From contig NZ_JANJXQ010000222.1 of assembly GCF_024708915.1 (NCBI RefSeq), positions 1 to 6,545 of the forward strand: DNA of 6,545 nt, in the 5' to 3' direction. Both the position numbers and the translations under genes were made by a program. The notes under the pieces were generated by a model. The model worked only from the letters and a program-made list of their open reading frames with translations. It was not told where the DNA came from and did not search any database. The DNA comes from Thiobacillus sp. Lineage in GTDB: Bacteria; Pseudomonadota; Gammaproteobacteria; Burkholderiales; Thiobacillaceae. Shown here one piece after another: positions 5,297 to 6,545 of this stretch. Within the stretch, counting starts at the first letter, position 1. Every line of letters starts with the position of its first letter.

Positions 5297-6340
5297 ATGC
5301 CCTATTTCGAGGAGCTTTCACTTTCAGCTCAGACAGCCTACGCCCAGCTTCTCGATTCGGCGCTGTCGGCCGACCACCTCCGCTCGATTGCAGACCTCCC
5401 CGGATCCTTCGCACAAAAGACGGTCAAGGGAACGACCTACTGGTATTACCAGTATTACGAGCCCTCGGGGAAACGTGCCCAGGTGTTCATCGGACCGGAC
5501 AACGAAGCAGTCCATCGCCTGATGGCGCGCCGCGCCCAGCCGGCCGCCAAAGAATCGCTGGTACCGCTGGCAAGATCGGCCCTTGCGTTAGGGTGCACGC
5601 CGGTGATTTCCCGCCAATTAAAGGTGGTCGGCCGGTTGGCTGATTATGGCTTCTTTCGTGCGGGTGGCGTGCTCGTTGGCACCCATGCGTTTCTGGCATA
5701 CGGAAATATGCTGGGGTTGCGTTGGGGGGACTCGTCCCGCACACAGGACATCGATTTTGCACATTCAGGGAAGAGTGTGTCTCTTGCGCTTCCGGCCACG
5801 GTCGAGGTGAAGACGCACAGCGCAATCGAATCGCTGGAGATGGGGTTCCTTCCGGCGGCCGGCCTGTCGGGAAAGTCTGGCGCGACCTACCTGAATCCGA
5901 AGGAACCGGAGTTCAGGCTGGATTTCCTGACGGTGCCCCACCGGAAGGGCGAGGCGGTTTATGTGCATCCACAGCTGAATGTTCCGCTCCAGCCGCTCAA
6001 GTTCATGGAGTTCTCTCTGCAAAACATCCAGCAAACCGTCCTATTCGACCCAGCAAACGCCGTCTTGGTCAGCGTGCCCCATCCCGCCCGCTACGCACTG
6101 CACAAGTTGATCGTGTATGGGGAACGGGAAGGCAGCTTTGCCGCCAAAAGCACCAAGGATTTGCGTCAGGCAGCCTCGCTGCTCGCCTATTTCAGGGAGC
6201 ATCGGCCGTGGGAAATAGACGAGGCGTGGGCCGATCTTGTGTCCCGCGGAAAAGGCTGGCAGCGCCGTGCCAAGCAGGGCGTCGCAGCACTCGACAGGCT
6301 CTACCCGGATATTGAAGCCGGAAATTGGCTGACAACCTGA
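5297..6340 (+). CDS. GSU2403-type nucleotidyltransferase-fold protein
   Basis: This 347-residue protein resembles the GSU2403 / NTP_transf_8 family (PF12281), predicted cytoplasmic nucleotidyltransferases of unknown substrate. The polymerase-beta-like core is visible as [18 protein letters not shown] (123-140), the metal-binding pair in RTQDIDFA (Asp151 and Asp153) and a likely third carboxylate in FRLDFLTV (Asp209). Further on are [14 protein letters not shown] (262-275) and [12 protein letters not shown] (285-296), like the helical region of AbiEii-type transferases. The N-terminus (about 1-80) has [20 protein letters not shown], as in relatives. The start is ATG 5297, preceded by GGAG nine bases upstream; the open frame continues 98 codons further left, but only by reading antisense to the sugar-transferase remnant. 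No partner antitoxin gene is adjacent. Its own promoter and inverted repeat suggest it is regulated independently of the Fic gene. Confidence 0.85.
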   Translation: MPYFEELSLSAQTAYAQLLDSALSADHLRSIADLPGSFAQKTVKGTTYWYYQYYEPSGKRAQVFIGPDNEAVHRLMARRAQPAAKESLVPLARSALALGCTPVISRQLKVVGRLADYGFFRAGGVLVGTHAFLAYGNMLGLRWGDSSRTQDIDFAHSGKSVSLALPATVEVKTHSAIESLEMGFLPAAGLSGKSGATYLNPKEPEFRLDFLTVPHRKGEAVYVHPQLNVPLQPLKFMEFSLQNIQQTVLFDPANAVLVSVPHPARYALHKLIVYGEREGSFAAKSTKDLRQAASLLAYFREHRPWEIDEAWADLVSRGKGWQRRAKQGVAALDRLYPDIEAGNWLTT

Positions 6341-6361
6341 GCGATTGCCAAGGATCAAGAC

Positions 6362-6394
6362 TCAAGTTCAACCAACTTGCAACTTGTAACTTGA
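6362..6394. repeat. Tandem heptad repeat with inverted arm
   Basis: Three tandem heptads, AACTTGC, AACTTGT and AACTTGA (6374-6394), are followed closely by the stop codon of the sugar transferase on the other strand. TCAAGTT at 6362-6368 is the reverse complement of the last heptad, so a 7-bp stem with a 19-base loop is possible. It lies between two convergent genes and could act as a weak bidirectional terminator, though no T-run follows. Confidence 0.5.
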
Positions 6395-6397
6395 ACC

Positions 6398-6545
6398 TCA
6401 ATAGGCGTTCTGGTCGCGCCAGACGACGGCAAGGGTCTTGCCGATGATCATGAGGTCGAAGCCGAGCGACCAGTTGCGCATGTAGTCGATGTCGTACTGG
6501 ATGCGGGCGCGCATCTTGTCGAGGGTTTCGGTTTCGCCGCGCAGG
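6398..6545 (-). CDS. Sugar transferase (WcaJ/EpsB class), C-terminus (partial)
   Basis: The minus strand reads LRGETETLDKMRARIQYDID followed by YMRNWSLGFDLMIIGKTL and AVVWRDQNAY, then stop at 6398. This is the well-conserved C-terminal end of undecaprenyl-phosphate sugar phosphotransferases (PF02397; compare RGETDTL...DLYYIRNWSL...KNAY in the family), the membrane enzymes that begin exopolysaccharide repeat units. Forty-nine codons are visible and the 5' part lies beyond the right edge. The visible part has no frame damage, so this is probably the working copy. It would encode the section immediately after the one represented by the remnant at 5010-5190. Confidence 0.9.
   Translation of the reverse strand, partial: LRGETETLDKMRARIQYDIDYMRNWSLGFDLMIIGKTLAVVWRDQNAY

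Overview
This window looks like part of an exopolysaccharide / PEP-CTERM locus of a GC-rich betaproteobacterium, most likely Rhodocyclales-like (the Zoogloea/Thauera/Azoarcus/Accumulibacter type). That lineage is an inference from gene content: an exosortase-type PEP-CTERM secreted protein with what looks like a sigma-54 promoter, a WcaJ/EpsB-type sugar transferase, a FadL-type outer-membrane protein and an IS3-family element. No rRNA or housekeeping marker is present to confirm it.

Layout from left to right. Positions 1 to about 140 hold the 5' end of an IS3-family transposase gene (minus strand, running off the left edge) and the terminal sequence of that insertion. Positions 320-2275 (minus) encode a 651-residue outer-membrane protein that appears to join a FadL-type barrel to an OmpA-type barrel; a strong intrinsic terminator follows it at 268-294. 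Positions 2579-3277 (minus) encode a PEP-CTERM protein with a textbook 12-residue EF-hand calcium loop, followed by its own terminator (2511-2538). The long leader of this gene (3278-3844) holds a near-consensus -24/-12 sigma-54 promoter, an IHF-like site, an upstream dyad and a spaced pair of 18-bp direct repeats. Together these look like an enhancer-dependent control region.

Positions 3845-4981 (+) encode a DUF4172-type Fic adenylyltransferase with a C-terminal winged helix. Positions 5297-6340 (+) encode a nucleotidyltransferase-fold protein of the GSU2403 / NTP_transf_8 type, behind its own promoter and a 9-bp inverted repeat. Both run against the surrounding minus-strand genes. Between them (about 5010-5190, minus) lies a broken piece of a sugar-transferase gene with a one-base frameshift. 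At the right edge (6398 to the end, minus) is the intact C-terminus of another sugar transferase.

Taken together, a minus-strand EPS/PEP-CTERM series seems to have been interrupted by two plus-strand accessory genes, which left a remnant of a second sugar-transferase copy. The sugar transferase would start repeat-unit synthesis on undecaprenyl phosphate, and the PEP-CTERM protein would be exported and processed by an exosortase encoded elsewhere. The Fic and nucleotidyltransferase genes look like cargo of the toxin/defence/regulatory kind, and their targets cannot be read from the sequence.
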